Assembly (NCBI RefSeq): GCF_002285415.1
Contig: NZ_NSBU01000007.1
Location: 374,501 to 438,500, forward strand
Length of the DNA: 64,000 nucleotides
Direction: 5' to 3'
From: Actibacterium pelagium
GTDB taxonomy: Bacteria; Pseudomonadota; Alphaproteobacteria; Rhodobacterales; Rhodobacteraceae
A model generated the notes under the pieces. That model searched no databases, was not told where the DNA came from, and saw nothing but the letters and a program-made list of their open reading frames with translations. The translations under genes and the position numbers were made by a program. Position 1 is the first letter of the stretch, and the number at the start of each line of letters is the position of its first letter. This document shows, in pieces, positions 26,260 through 35,310 of this stretch.

Positions 26260-27507
26260 ATGGTCGAACTCAACCCCATTGATGTCAACGAAGATGGCGC
26301 CCTTGTGCGCAACATCATCTGGTTTGCGCGTGCTTTGCGAAAGTCCGGTCTTCCGGTGGGCCCCGGTCAGGTGATACGCGCCGTTCGGGCTGTGCAGGCC
26401 GCAGGGTTTTCCCGTCGTGAAGACTTCTTCTGGGTGTTGCACGCCTGTTTCGTTTCTAAGCGCGAACATCACACCGTGTTTGTTCAGGTCTTCCGCCTAT
26501 TCTGGCGCGATCCGCAGTATCTGGAGCACATGATTTCGATGCTGTCGCCCATGGTGCGCGGAGTGAACGAGGAGCACAAAGCCGCTGCTGCTGCCAAACG
26601 CGCCGCAGAGGCCCTGCTGGATCAGGATCAGTTCGATCTGCCGGACCTTGAAGAAGAGCAGGGGACAGAGTTGGAAATCGACGCGCGGACCACTTCAACT
26701 TCTCAGGAACGGTTGAAGACGCTCGATTTCGAACAGATGAGCCTGTCCGAAATAGCAGAAGCCAAGCGCATGCTGGCCAAACTGACCCTGCCGGTCCCAC
26801 CCATTCGAACCCGCCGTATGGCCCCCAAGGTTCACGGGCGCAAGCCTGACTGGCGGGCCACCATGCGAAGCTCTATGCGGCAAGGCGGAGAGATTACGAC
26901 CCTGAACCACCGCGCCCCGAAAGAGCGCTGGCCTGATCTGGTGGTGATTTGTGATATTTCCGGCTCGATGTCGCAATACAGCCGGATGGTGCTGCATTTT
27001 CTGCACGCGGTCAGCAACGCCAAGGGGCAGGGCTGGGCACGTGTGCACGGTTTCACTTTTGGCACGCGCCTGACCAACATCACCCGCCATATGGCCACCC
27101 GCGACGTGGATGCCGCCCTTGCCGCTGCGGGATCGCAAGCGCAGGATTGGGAAGGCGGAACGCGGATCAGCGATTGCCTGCATGACTTCAACCGCGATTG
27201 GTCGCGCCGGGTTCTGTCACGTGGCGCGGTCGTGTTGCTGGTCACTGATGGGCTCGAACGCGGCGATATCGAGCAGCTGAAGCGCGAAATGCAACGCCTC
27301 CAACTGTCGGCCCGGCGCTTGATCTGGATAAACCCGCTTCTACGTTTCGACGGGTTCATGCCGCGTGCCGAAGGCATTCGCACGATGCTGCCTTTTGCTG
27401 ATACGCTGGTGGCGGGGCACAACGTTGCTTCGCTAGAGGCTTTGGCAGATGTGATTGCAAATGCCAAAGATGCAGGCGACAAAACACGTCTGATGGCCAT
27501 GGCCTAA
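26260..27507 (+). CDS. Von Willebrand A domain protein, CoxE-like
   Basis: 415 residues. The C-terminal VWA domain has a MIDAS motif DISGSMSQYSR near residue 229, WEGGTRISDCL and VTDGLERGD. The N-terminal 200 residues are helical and charged, as in CoxE. In carboxydotrophs CoxE acts with CoxD in maturing CO dehydrogenase; here it follows the MoxR gene. I start at the ATG at 26260, since GGGAG lies eight bases before it; the in-frame ATG at 26245 has no ribosome site. XdhC begins ten bases after its end. Confidence 0.9.
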   Translation: MVELNPIDVNEDGALVRNIIWFARALRKSGLPVGPGQVIRAVRAVQAAGFSRREDFFWVLHACFVSKREHHTVFVQVFRLFWRDPQYLEHMISMLSPMVRGVNEEHKAAAAAKRAAEALLDQDQFDLPDLEEEQGTELEIDARTTSTSQERLKTLDFEQMSLSEIAEAKRMLAKLTLPVPPIRTRRMAPKVHGRKPDWRATMRSSMRQGGEITTLNHRAPKERWPDLVVICDISGSMSQYSRMVLHFLHAVSNAKGQGWARVHGFTFGTRLTNITRHMATRDVDAALAAAGSQAQDWEGGTRISDCLHDFNRDWSRRVLSRGAVVLLVTDGLERGDIEQLKREMQRLQLSARRLIWINPLLRFDGFMPRAEGIRTMLPFADTLVAGHNVASLEALADVIANAKDAGDKTRLMAMA

Positions 27508-27516
27508 GAGGAAAAG

Positions 27517-28491
27517 ATGCAAGATCACGAACAGATGCCCGAAACCGCACTGGCATGGCACCGCGAGGGACGCGGCGCCGTCTTGGCTACTGTGATCGAG
27601 ACCTGGGGCAGCGCCCCGCGTCCAGTTGGCGGGCAGTTGGTGATCTCTGGCGATGCGGAATTACAGGGCTCTGTGTCTGGTGGCTGTGTCGAGGGCGCTG
27701 TTGTGGCCGAGGCGATTGACGCCTTGGATGACGGCAAAGCCCGCGTTCTGGAATTTGGCGTCGCCGATGAAGAGGCCTTTGCCGTCGGGCTGGCTTGCGG
27801 CGGGCGTATCCGTGTTATGGTCGAACCGATCGGCGGGGCCATGCCCGAAGCGATGCTGGCCGAACTGGTAGAAGCCCGCGCTGCGCGGCGTCCCGTGGCC
27901 TATTGCGTGAACACCCAGACATGGCAGCGCCAATTGCTGGACCGCGACGATCCGAAGGTTGCTGATCGGTTCCGCATGGATCGCTCTGGGATCGAGGAAG
28001 ATGGTGAGACCTTCGTGGCAATCCACAATCCCCCGCTACGGATGATGATCGTGGGCGCGGTCCACATCGCCCAGCCCTTGGTCGCGATGGCGCGGCTGGC
28101 GGGGTACGACCCGACGCTTGTCGACCCGCGAGAGGCCTTTGGCTCTGACGCGCGTTTCCCCGGCGAGACCATCCTGCACGAATGGCCGGATGAGGCGCTT
28201 CAACAGATCGGTCTGGATGCGCGTACAGCCGTCGTCACCCTGACCCACGACCCGAAACTGGACGATCCCGCGATTAAGGTCGCACTGGCCTCTGAGGCGT
28301 TCTATCTGGGCTGCCTTGGATCGACCCGCACCCATGCCAAACGCGTGGCGCGGTTGACCGAGGCCGGCCTGACCGAAGAGCAAATCGCGCGTATCCATGC
28401 GCCTGTCGGCCTTGATATCGGCGGCAAATCCCCTGCGGAAATCGCGGTCTCGGTCATGGCCCAGATCACTCAGACACTAAGGAAAGGCTGA
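27517..28491 (+). CDS. XdhC/CoxF family molybdenum enzyme maturation protein
   Basis: 324 residues. The N-terminal XdhC_CoxI part has GAVLATVIETWGSAPRPVGGQLV and GSVSGGCVEGAVV, with the Cys used in molybdenum-cofactor sulfuration; the C-terminal Rossmann part has MMIVGAVHIAQPLVAMA and YLGCLGSTRTHAKR. The protein binds molybdenum cofactor and delivers it, sulfurated, to xanthine oxidase-family enzymes, here the CoxL protein. GAGG precedes the ATG. The stop overlaps the next start as TGATG, so they are coupled. Confidence 0.92.
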   Translation: MQDHEQMPETALAWHREGRGAVLATVIETWGSAPRPVGGQLVISGDAELQGSVSGGCVEGAVVAEAIDALDDGKARVLEFGVADEEAFAVGLACGGRIRVMVEPIGGAMPEAMLAELVEARAARRPVAYCVNTQTWQRQLLDRDDPKVADRFRMDRSGIEEDGETFVAIHNPPLRMMIVGAVHIAQPLVAMARLAGYDPTLVDPREAFGSDARFPGETILHEWPDEALQQIGLDARTAVVTLTHDPKLDDPAIKVALASEAFYLGCLGSTRTHAKRVARLTEAGLTEEQIARIHAPVGLDIGGKSPAEIAVSVMAQITQTLRKG

Positions 28492-29501
28492 TGCAGTTCG
28501 GTCCGGTAGATACGCAGGACGCCGCAGGCGCGATCCTTGCCCATTCGCTGAAGCTGAAAGGCGGTGCGCTTAAGAAGGGCACCATTTTAGACGCCGAAGA
28601 TATCGCACGGATTGCAGGGGCAGGCATCGATCAAGTCACCGTCGCCCGTCTGGAACGGGACGATGTCGCCGAAAACACCGCAGCCGACCGTTTGGCCCGC
28701 GCCATCGTGCCATACCCCGAGCGTGCCGGGTTGATCCGGTCCCATGCTTTCACTGGCCGGGTGAACCTGAACGCGGCTTGCCACGGGGTGGTCGAACTGG
28801 ACGCCGAGGCGATCCATGACCTTAACAGCATCCACCCCGAAATCACATTGGCGACGCTGCCGCCAATGATGCGCGTGACCGAGGGCCTGCTGGTCGGGAC
28901 AGTGAAAATCATCGGCTACGCGGTGCCCGGCGGGGCGCTGGACGACGCCTGCGCAGCCGCCCGTGCCGCGCTTCGCGTCAAGCCGGTTATCCGAAAGTCG
29001 GCGGGGCTTTTGCTGACCGAAGTTCCGGGCCAGAAGGCCACGATCTCGACGAAGGCTGAAAAGGTCATTGCCGCTCGGTTGGCCGCTCTTGGCGTGACGC
29101 TGGCCGAGGTGAAGGTGGTGCCCCATAAGTCGGGCCCGATGGCCGACGCCCTGAAATCCCTGAAGGGTGACATGCAGCTGATCCTGACCGGATCGGCGAC
29201 CTCGGACCTGCACGACACTGGCCCAAATTCGGTGCGCAAGGCGGGCGGGAAGGTACAGCGTTTCGGGATGCCCGTCGACCCCGGCAACCTTTTGTTCCTT
29301 GGCGATCTAATGGGAAAACCGGTGATCGGACTGCCAGGTTGTGCACGATCCCCCGCGCTGAATGGGGCAGACTGGGTGCTGGAACGCGTGGCCTGCGGGC
29401 TAGAGATTTCCAGTGATGATTTTGCCCGAATGGGGGTCGGGGGATTGCTCAAGGAAATCCCCACACGCCCCCATCCACGAGAGCGTAAGACCAAGGCCTA
29501 G
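28491..29501 (+). CDS. Molybdopterin-binding protein (MoCF_biosynth domain)
   Basis: 336 residues related to MoeA/MogA but shorter than MoeA (about 400). Central features are SGPMADALKSLKGDMQLILTGSATSDLHDTGPNSVRKAGGKV, a MoCF molybdopterin-binding block, and GKPVIGLPGCARSPALN near the C-terminus. The N-terminus (GAILAHSLKLKGGALKKGTIL) aligns with MoeA-like domains in proteins next to Cox operons. It probably supports cytidylation or insertion of the cofactor for the downstream CoxL. One-base overlap with the XdhC gene. 107 bases separate it from coxS, so a second promoter is possible there. Confidence 0.85.
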   Translation: MQFGPVDTQDAAGAILAHSLKLKGGALKKGTILDAEDIARIAGAGIDQVTVARLERDDVAENTAADRLARAIVPYPERAGLIRSHAFTGRVNLNAACHGVVELDAEAIHDLNSIHPEITLATLPPMMRVTEGLLVGTVKIIGYAVPGGALDDACAAARAALRVKPVIRKSAGLLLTEVPGQKATISTKAEKVIAARLAALGVTLAEVKVVPHKSGPMADALKSLKGDMQLILTGSATSDLHDTGPNSVRKAGGKVQRFGMPVDPGNLLFLGDLMGKPVIGLPGCARSPALNGADWVLERVACGLEISSDDFARMGVGGLLKEIPTRPHPRERKTKA

Positions 29502-29608
29502 CAGTCTCTACGACCAAAGGACTACCGGATTTTTCGCGACTCGAGGTTCTCAAGTCAGCACTTCCGTGATTAACTTTCGCAGAAGATTTTCCGGGAGGAC
29601 TCTATCAA

Positions 29609-30094
29609 ATGACAAACGTATCCATGACCGTGAACGGCAAGGCCGTTTCCGGAGAGATCGAGGGACGCACTCTGCTCGTGACGTTCCTGCGAGAGGGGCT
29701 GGGCCTGACCGGCACCCATGTCGGCTGTGATACCAGCCAGTGCGGCGCCTGTGTTGTGCATGTGAATGGCGAAGCCGTGAAGGCCTGCACCATGTTCGCC
29801 GCAGACGCCGAAGGCGCCGAGGTCACCACGCTAGAAGGCATGGCAAACCCCGACGGTTCGCTAGGCACCATTCAGGCTGCGTTTCAAGAGCATCATGGCC
29901 TGCAGTGCGGTTTCTGTACCCCCGGCATGGTTATGTCGGCGGCGTCTCTGCTGAAAGAGAACCCGAAGCCTTCCGAGGCAGAAATTCGCGACTACCTCGA
30001 AGGCAACCTGTGCCGCTGCACCGGTTACCACAACATCGTCAAGGCGATCATGGCCGCGTCCGGTCAGGACGTCAGCAGCATGGCTGCTGAATAA
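29609..30094 (+). CDS. coxS: CO dehydrogenase-type small (2Fe-2S) subunit
   Basis: 161 residues, close to the family length. The N-terminal ferredoxin-type cluster is [24 protein letters not shown], and the C-terminal helical-bundle cluster is [10 protein letters not shown] with [10 protein letters not shown], together giving eight cysteines for two 2Fe-2S centres. It carries electrons from the Mo site of CoxL to the FAD of CoxM. GGGAGG lies upstream of the ATG. First of the coxS-coxL-coxM trio, the order seen in form II operons. Confidence 0.95.
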   Translation: MTNVSMTVNGKAVSGEIEGRTLLVTFLREGLGLTGTHVGCDTSQCGACVVHVNGEAVKACTMFAADAEGAEVTTLEGMANPDGSLGTIQAAFQEHHGLQCGFCTPGMVMSAASLLKENPKPSEAEIRDYLEGNLCRCTGYHNIVKAIMAASGQDVSSMAAE

Positions 30095-30119
30095 GCGTCA
30101 CCTTTAGGGAGGATATTAC

Positions 30120-32486
30120 ATGCCCAAAGACAATGGCATTGGCGCCAGCCCCAAGCGGCGCGAAGACGTCCGGTTCCTGACCGGCCGAGGAAAGTACACA
30201 GACGACATCCAATTGGCCAACACCTCTTACGCGTGCTTCGCGCGTTCGGACGTGGCCAATGGTGTTATCAAATCCATCGACACATCAGCGGCCGAGGCAA
30301 TGCCCGGCGTTCTGGCGGTATTCACCGGCGAAGACTTTGTCGAGGTCGGCGGCAACCCCGCGGGCTGGGCGATCTCCAGCCGTGATGGCACCCCGATGCA
30401 CGAGCCAAAGCGCCCGGTTCTGGCGCACGGCAAGGTCCGTCACGTAGGTGATGCCTATGCCGCCGTCGTCGCTGAGACCCCGGAACAGGCGCGCGATGCG
30501 GCCGAGGCGATCGAGATCGACATCGAAGAGCAACCCGCCGTTATCGACATGGCAGCAGCTCTGTCTGGCTCGACCTTCGTCCATGACGAAATCGGCACCA
30601 ACCAGTGTTTCGACTGGGGTTGGATCGAAGACAACCGCGAGGCCACCGACGAGGCAATCAAGAACGCCCCGCACGTCACCACGCTCGAGCTGATCAATAA
30701 CCGCGTCGTCCCGAACGCGATGGAGCCGCGCGCTTCCATTGGCGACTATGACCCGGGCACCGACGAGTACAAGCTCTACACCACGTCGCAGAACCCGCAC
30801 CTGACGCGCCTGCTGATCTCGGCCTTCGTTCTGGGGATCCCCGAGAACAAGTTGACCGTTGTCGCACCTGACGTTGGTGGTGGTTTTGGTTCGAAAATCT
30901 ATCACTACGGTGAAGAGGCGCTGGTTCTGGCCGCGGCAAAGAAACTGGCCCGTCCGGTCAAGTGGACTGCATCGCGCTCTGAGGCGTTCCTGACAGACGC
31001 GCACGGTCGTGACCACGTCACCAAGATTGAACTCGCCTGCGATAAAGAGGGCAACTTCATCGCCTTCCGTACCGAGACCCTTGCGAATGTTGGCGCCTAC
31101 CTGTCGAACTTCTCGACCGCGACGCCGACCTTCCTACACGGCACGCTGATGGCTGGCACGTACACAGTTCCGAATGTCTATGTGAACGTGAAGACTGTCT
31201 TCACAAACACCGCACCGGTTGACGCCTATCGCGGCGCGGGCCGCCCCGAGGCGACCTATTCGATCGAACGTGTCATCGACAAATGCGCCGATGAGTTGGG
31301 GATCGACAAGATTGAAATCCGCCGGAAGAACTTCATCCAGCCCGATCAGTACCCGTACACCACCCCGGTGGGCCTGTCCTATGACATCGGCAACTATGAT
31401 GCTCTGATGGACACGCTCGAGCGTCGTCTGGACGTTGCTGGCTTTGAAGCGCGCCGCGCTGAAAGTGCAGCGAACGGCAAGCTGCGCGGTATCGGCATCA
31501 ACTCCTACATCGAGGCCTGCGGCATCGCGCCGTCGAACCTTGTGGGCCAGTTGGGTAGCCGTGTTGGCCTGTATGACGCTGCGACCGTCCGCGTAAACGC
31601 GACCGGTAATATCTCGGTCATGGTCGGGGCGCACAGCCACGGTCAGGGCCACGAAACCGTGTTCCCGCAGGTCGTGGCAGAGATGCTGGGGATCGACGAG
31701 GCTTCGATTGACATCGTCCACGGTGACAGCTCGAAGATCCCCTTCGGCATGGGCACCTATGGCTCGCGCTCGCTGGCGGTTTGTGGTTCGGCAGTTGTCC
31801 GCGCCACCGAGAAGATCATCAACAAAGGCAAGAAGATCGCGGCCCATATGCTGGAAGCATCGGATGCAGATATCGAGCTGGTCGATGGTCAGTTCACCGT
31901 CGCAGGAACCGACAAATCGGTCGGTTTCGGCGATGTGGCGCTGAAGGCCTATATCCCGCACGAGTTCCCGCTGGAAGACATCGAGCCGGGGCTAGAGGAA
32001 ACCGCCTTCTATGACCCGGCGAACTTCACCTATCCGTCGGGTGCCTATGGTTGCGAGGTCGAGGTCGACCCCGAAACCGGCAAAGTCGACATTCTGAAAT
32101 TCGTCGCCTGCGACGACTTCGGCAACGTGGTCAACCCAATGATCGTGGAAGGTCAGGTTCAGGGTGGCCTGGGTCAGGGCATCGGTCAGGCCATGCTAGA
32201 GGTCGGCACCTACGACGCCGACGGTCAGCTGACCAACGGGTCCTATATGGACTACGCCATGCCGCGCGCCGATGACATGCCCCAGATGGTCGTTGACCAT
32301 TCGAACGGCACCGCCTGCACGCACAACCCGCTTGGTGTGAAAGGCTGTGGTGAGGCCGGGGCCATCGGTTCTCCGCCGACCGTTGTGAACGCCGTCGTCA
32401 ACGCGCTGCGTAGCGCGGGCCATGATGTCACTCACATAGATATGCCACTGACGCCATCGCGCGTCTGGGCTGCAATGAACGGGTAA
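30120..32486 (+). CDS. coxL: CO dehydrogenase-type large (molybdenum) subunit, form II
   Basis: 788 residues, xanthine oxidase family. The active-site loop reads AYRGAGR at residues 369-375; form I, proven CO dehydrogenases have AYxCSFR with the copper-ligand Cys. This protein is therefore form II, whose substrate is not established and may not be CO. Other Mo motifs are VVAPDVGGGFGSK, GQGHETVFPQV and the catalytic Glu745 in GVKGCGEAGAIGSPP. AGGGAGG precedes the ATG. It makes an (LSM)2 complex with the flanking subunits. Confidence 0.95.
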   Translation: MPKDNGIGASPKRREDVRFLTGRGKYTDDIQLANTSYACFARSDVANGVIKSIDTSAAEAMPGVLAVFTGEDFVEVGGNPAGWAISSRDGTPMHEPKRPVLAHGKVRHVGDAYAAVVAETPEQARDAAEAIEIDIEEQPAVIDMAAALSGSTFVHDEIGTNQCFDWGWIEDNREATDEAIKNAPHVTTLELINNRVVPNAMEPRASIGDYDPGTDEYKLYTTSQNPHLTRLLISAFVLGIPENKLTVVAPDVGGGFGSKIYHYGEEALVLAAAKKLARPVKWTASRSEAFLTDAHGRDHVTKIELACDKEGNFIAFRTETLANVGAYLSNFSTATPTFLHGTLMAGTYTVPNVYVNVKTVFTNTAPVDAYRGAGRPEATYSIERVIDKCADELGIDKIEIRRKNFIQPDQYPYTTPVGLSYDIGNYDALMDTLERRLDVAGFEARRAESAANGKLRGIGINSYIEACGIAPSNLVGQLGSRVGLYDAATVRVNATGNISVMVGAHSHGQGHETVFPQVVAEMLGIDEASIDIVHGDSSKIPFGMGTYGSRSLAVCGSAVVRATEKIINKGKKIAAHMLEASDADIELVDGQFTVAGTDKSVGFGDVALKAYIPHEFPLEDIEPGLEETAFYDPANFTYPSGAYGCEVEVDPETGKVDILKFVACDDFGNVVNPMIVEGQVQGGLGQGIGQAMLEVGTYDADGQLTNGSYMDYAMPRADDMPQMVVDHSNGTACTHNPLGVKGCGEAGAIGSPPTVVNAVVNALRSAGHDVTHIDMPLTPSRVWAAMNG

Positions 32487-32500
32487 GAAAGGATCATCCC

Positions 32501-33286
32501 ATGTATGAATTTGATTTCGAACGCCCGAGCACTATCGCAGAAGCGGTCGCAGCATTGGCAACCGAGGACGCGCAGGCACTGGGTGGGGGTCAAACCCTCA
32601 TCCCGACGCTGAAACAGCGACTGGCCTCTCCAAGCAAACTGGTCAGCCTGTCCGGCATTGCCGAGATGAAAGGCATCTCGGCTGATGGCGGTACCGTCAC
32701 CATTGGCGGTGGCACCAGCCATGCCGCTGTTGCTGCAGGGGCAGGGGCCTATCCGGCGCTGGCTGCTCTGGCTGGCAACATTGGTGACCCGGCGGTCCGC
32801 TCGCGCGGCACTATCGGCGGCTCGCTGGCCAACAACGACCCGTCGGCTTGCTACCCTTCAGCAGCACTGGCCTCTGGCGCAACCATCGTGACCAACACGC
32901 GCGAGATCGCGGCGGACGACTACTTCGAGGGCATGTTTACCACCGCCTTGGAAGAAGGTGAGATCATCACCGCTGTCCGCTTCCCGGTCCCCGACGCCGC
33001 GGCCTATGCGAAGTTCGAACAACCCGCCTCGCGCTTTGCGCTGGTTGGTGTGTTCGTCGCCAAATACGCCGATGGCGTCCGTGTCGCAGTGACTGGCGCC
33101 TCGGAAGACGGCGTCTTCCGCTGGACCGAGGCAGAAGAGGCGCTAAGCGCCAACTTCAGTGTCGACGCGGTGGCTGGCTTGTCGGCCTCTGCTGACGGTC
33201 TGATCAGCGACCTGCACGGCGACGCGGCCTACCGCGCGCATCTAATCGGTGTGATGACCAAGCGGGCGGTTGCGGCAGCCAGCTAA
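32501..33286 (+). CDS. coxM: CO dehydrogenase-type medium (FAD) subunit
   Basis: 261 residues, slightly shorter than typical CoxM (about 280-290). FAD-binding motifs are ALGGGQTLIPTLKQRLA near residue 27 and TIGGSLANNDPSACYPSAAL near residue 107. It passes electrons from the iron-sulfur subunit to the respiratory chain. It begins 14 bases after coxL and ends the operon, 23 bases before a strong terminator. No coxG-type membrane anchor gene follows. Confidence 0.94.
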   Translation: MYEFDFERPSTIAEAVAALATEDAQALGGGQTLIPTLKQRLASPSKLVSLSGIAEMKGISADGGTVTIGGGTSHAAVAAGAGAYPALAALAGNIGDPAVRSRGTIGGSLANNDPSACYPSAALASGATIVTNTREIAADDYFEGMFTTALEEGEIITAVRFPVPDAAAYAKFEQPASRFALVGVFVAKYADGVRVAVTGASEDGVFRWTEAEEALSANFSVDAVAGLSASADGLISDLHGDAAYRAHLIGVMTKRAVAAAS

Positions 33287-33309
33287 CCGGCGCGACCCAT
33301 AAACAAAGG

Positions 33310-33337
33310 AAAAGCGCGCCTGAGAGGGCGCGCTTTT
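33310..33337 (+). terminator. Terminator of the cox operon
   Basis: AAAAGCGCGCC and GGCGCGCTTTT, a perfect 11-base stem (33310-33320, 33327-33337) with a six-base loop, ending in the U-run. It lies just after coxM. Confidence 0.9.
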
Positions 33338-33365
33338 CTCATTGGAAGTTCGAGTTACGCAGTGT

Positions 33366-33569
33366 TTAGGCGAAGCCAGCCTTTGTCGGAAAACCAAGCT
33401 TCTTCAGTGTCATGACAACAGGGCACATCCCGGTAAAGGACGCCTGCACCAGATGCGCCCCCATGATGCCCGTCACCCAAAGCCAATTCGGACTATGGAA
33501 AGCGGCTAGAAGAGCACTTCCCAGAACAATTACACCAACAATCAAAAGAATAGAGCGTTCAACGGTCAT
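33366..33569 (-). CDS. DUF2892 (YgaP-type) small membrane protein
   Basis: 67 residues: MTVERSILLIVGVIVLGSALLAAF then WLWVTGIMGAHLVQASFTGMCPVVMTLKKLG. Two transmembrane helices with the FTGxCP sequence are typical of DUF2892, the membrane domain that follows rhodanese in YgaP. Here the rhodanese part is absent. AGGAGG five bases before the ATG fixes the start; a frame extending to 33674 is not needed. Possible role in sulfide or thiol handling, from family context only. The 245 bases upstream to 33814 show no further gene. Confidence 0.85.
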   Translation of the reverse strand: MTVERSILLIVGVIVLGSALLAAFHSPNWLWVTGIMGAHLVQASFTGMCPVVMTLKKLGFPTKAGFA

Positions 33570-33814
33570 AGTTCCCTCCTCTGTGATGGCACGAATTATG
33601 CACGAAAACGACGCTCTTTTCCAATTTGAGGGAGACTCGCGGTGTCGCCAGGAAGCCGTTCGTAAAAGCTTCACCCCGAAATACTGCTCAACACGCCCAG
33701 AAGCAACGTCCGGCGGGACGCAAAGCGTTCCGTCGCTCCCACGATTCGACGCTTTCTAAGTTCCGATGCGAAGGCAGGTTTTTGAGCAGAACAACCTGAT
33801 TACCAAGATCAATT

Positions 33815-34414
33815 TCAAGGCAAAGGTTTCTGCGCCACGAAATCAATCAACGCCGACATGCCAGAGTGCCCTTTGCCCTCTTGAATTTCGTGCTCATAGG
33901 CGCGGTTCTCGATGATATCCCATCCGGCGAATTCCTCGGCAAGCAGATCCTCGGTGTACATATTCGCGGGGTTTGATGGGCCGCCGGTGCCGTAGTCCAC
34001 CTGTTTGGGCGTATAGCCGTGGATCAGGATCAGCCCGCCGGGACGGACCGCCTGTTTCATCCCGTCGAATATCACTTTCCGCCCCTCGGGGCCGACGAAC
34101 TGAAAGAACACGCCGACGACCAGATCGAACTGCTCGGACCAGTCATAGGCCAGTACATCCGCTTCACGAAAATCGACCGCCACGCCGCGTGCCTCCGCCA
34201 ATGTCCGTGCCTTGGAGATGGCCGAAGGCGCGTATTCCAGCGCAGTGACCGGCAGCCCTTGTTGTGCCATCCAGACAGAGTTGCGGCCTTCGCCATCGGC
34301 CACGGACAGGGCCGTGGCGCCGGGGGTGAAGTGTTGGCTGTGCTCGGTCATGAATCGGGCGGGTTCTGTTCCGAAGACGAACTCTTCCGTGGCAGAAAAC
34401 CGTTCTTCCCACAT
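33815..34414 (-). CDS. Class I SAM-dependent methyltransferase
   Basis: 199 residues. It starts MWEERFSATEEFVFGTEPARFM, a typical opening for the small thiopurine/tellurite-resistance-like (TehB-like) methyltransferases. Motif I is ALSVADGEGRNSVWMA (GxGxG variant DGEGRN), followed by VTALEYAPSAISKA and FDLVVGVFFQFV. The predicted enzyme methylates a small molecule using SAM. GGAG lies six bases before the ATG at 34412-34414; an in-frame extension to 34495 is not supported. Confidence 0.85.
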   Translation of the reverse strand: MWEERFSATEEFVFGTEPARFMTEHSQHFTPGATALSVADGEGRNSVWMAQQGLPVTALEYAPSAISKARTLAEARGVAVDFREADVLAYDWSEQFDLVVGVFFQFVGPEGRKVIFDGMKQAVRPGGLILIHGYTPKQVDYGTGGPSNPANMYTEDLLAEEFAGWDIIENRAYEHEIQEGKGHSGMSALIDFVAQKPLP

Positions 34415-34526
34415 TGGCAGGCTCCAATTCAAAGATGGGGCAGGATAGCCCGAAACCAGCATCGTCGCGCACATTCGTATGTACAGGTTCTGCACGCAAT
34501 CTTCATAGGCCTATTATGCAAATAAA

Positions 34527-34550
34527 AACGCCCCCGAAAACGGGGGCGTT
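34527..34550 (-). terminator. Terminator of infC
   Basis: AACGCCCCCG, four A, CGGGGGCGTT: a ten-base perfect stem. In the minus direction it is followed by TTTTATTT. It is 21 bases past the infC stop. Confidence 0.9.
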
Positions 34551-34570
34551 CGAATACAATCTGGATCAGC

Positions 34571-35116
34571 TTACTTGGGAAGCGGGCCGATCATCATGAC
34601 CATTTGGCGGCCTTCCATCTTCGGCATGTTCTCGACCTTGCCGATTTCCTTGATGTCTTCAGCGACCCGCTCTAGCAGTTCGCGGCCAAGGTTCTGGTGA
34701 GCCATCTCGCGGCCACGGAAGCGCAGGGTCACCTTCACTTTGTCGCCGTTTTCCAAAAACTTAAACACGTTGCGCATCTTGACGTCATAGTCGTGCGTAT
34801 CCGTGTTGGGGCGGAACTTGACCTCTTTGACCTCAATGATTTTCTGCTTTTTCCGGGCTTCGGATTCACGCTTCTGCTGTTCATACTTGAACTTGCCGAA
34901 GTCCATGATCTTACACACGGGCGGCGTTGCATTGGGCGAGATTTCCACCAGGTCCAGGCCTGCCTCTGCTGCCAAATCCATGGCTTTGCGAGGATGCACA
35001 ACGCCAATATTCTCACCATCAGCGCCAATCAGGCGAATTTCAGGTGCGCGAATACGGTCGTTGACGCGAGGGCCGGTGTCGCGCTGCGGGGGCGCGTTAT
35101 GAGGTCTGCGGGCTAT
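34571..35116 (-). CDS. infC: Translation initiation factor IF-3, probable ATA start
   Basis: 181 residues from the ATA codon at 35114-35116. The protein begins [29 protein letters not shown] and has the IF-3 signature [15 protein letters not shown] in the linker, with a C-terminal [27 protein letters not shown]. No ATG or GTG lies near the conserved N-terminus. The ATA is preceded by AAGGA at nine bases, and a second AAGGA sits closer. Non-standard start codons are a known self-control device of infC, since IF-3 rejects them. A TTG at 35177-35179 is the only longer option and has no ribosome site. Confidence 0.93.
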   Translation of the reverse strand: MARRPHNAPPQRDTGPRVNDRIRAPEIRLIGADGENIGVVHPRKAMDLAAEAGLDLVEISPNATPPVCKIMDFGKFKYEQQKRESEARKKQKIIEVKEVKFRPNTDTHDYDVKMRNVFKFLENGDKVKVTLRFRGREMAHQNLGRELLERVAEDIKEIGKVENMPKMEGRQMVMMIGPLPK

Positions 35117-35269
35117 GGTCCTTGTTCCTTCTGAGATTTCAGGTGGCGGAAAAATAGACGTGAGGGGCCTGTCTTTCAACCCGATAGTCTTACCCGAGCC
35201 GATAAATGTTGCGGGGCCGCGGTGCGGGGTATTTCGATGGGATTTTCCCCCTGTTAGTGTTGGGGCACG

Positions 35270-35281
35270 CTACCTAGGTAG
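35270..35281. promoter_or_regulatory. 12-base palindrome between infC and the Ala/Glu-rich gene
   Basis: CTACCTAGGTAG is a perfect palindrome located 29 bases before the start codon of the plus-strand gene at 35311 and 154 bases before infC. It may be an operator for either; no regulator is known. Confidence 0.35.
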
Positions 35282-35310
35282 ACCGGTAAGATTTGAAAGG
35301 GGGCATTAAG

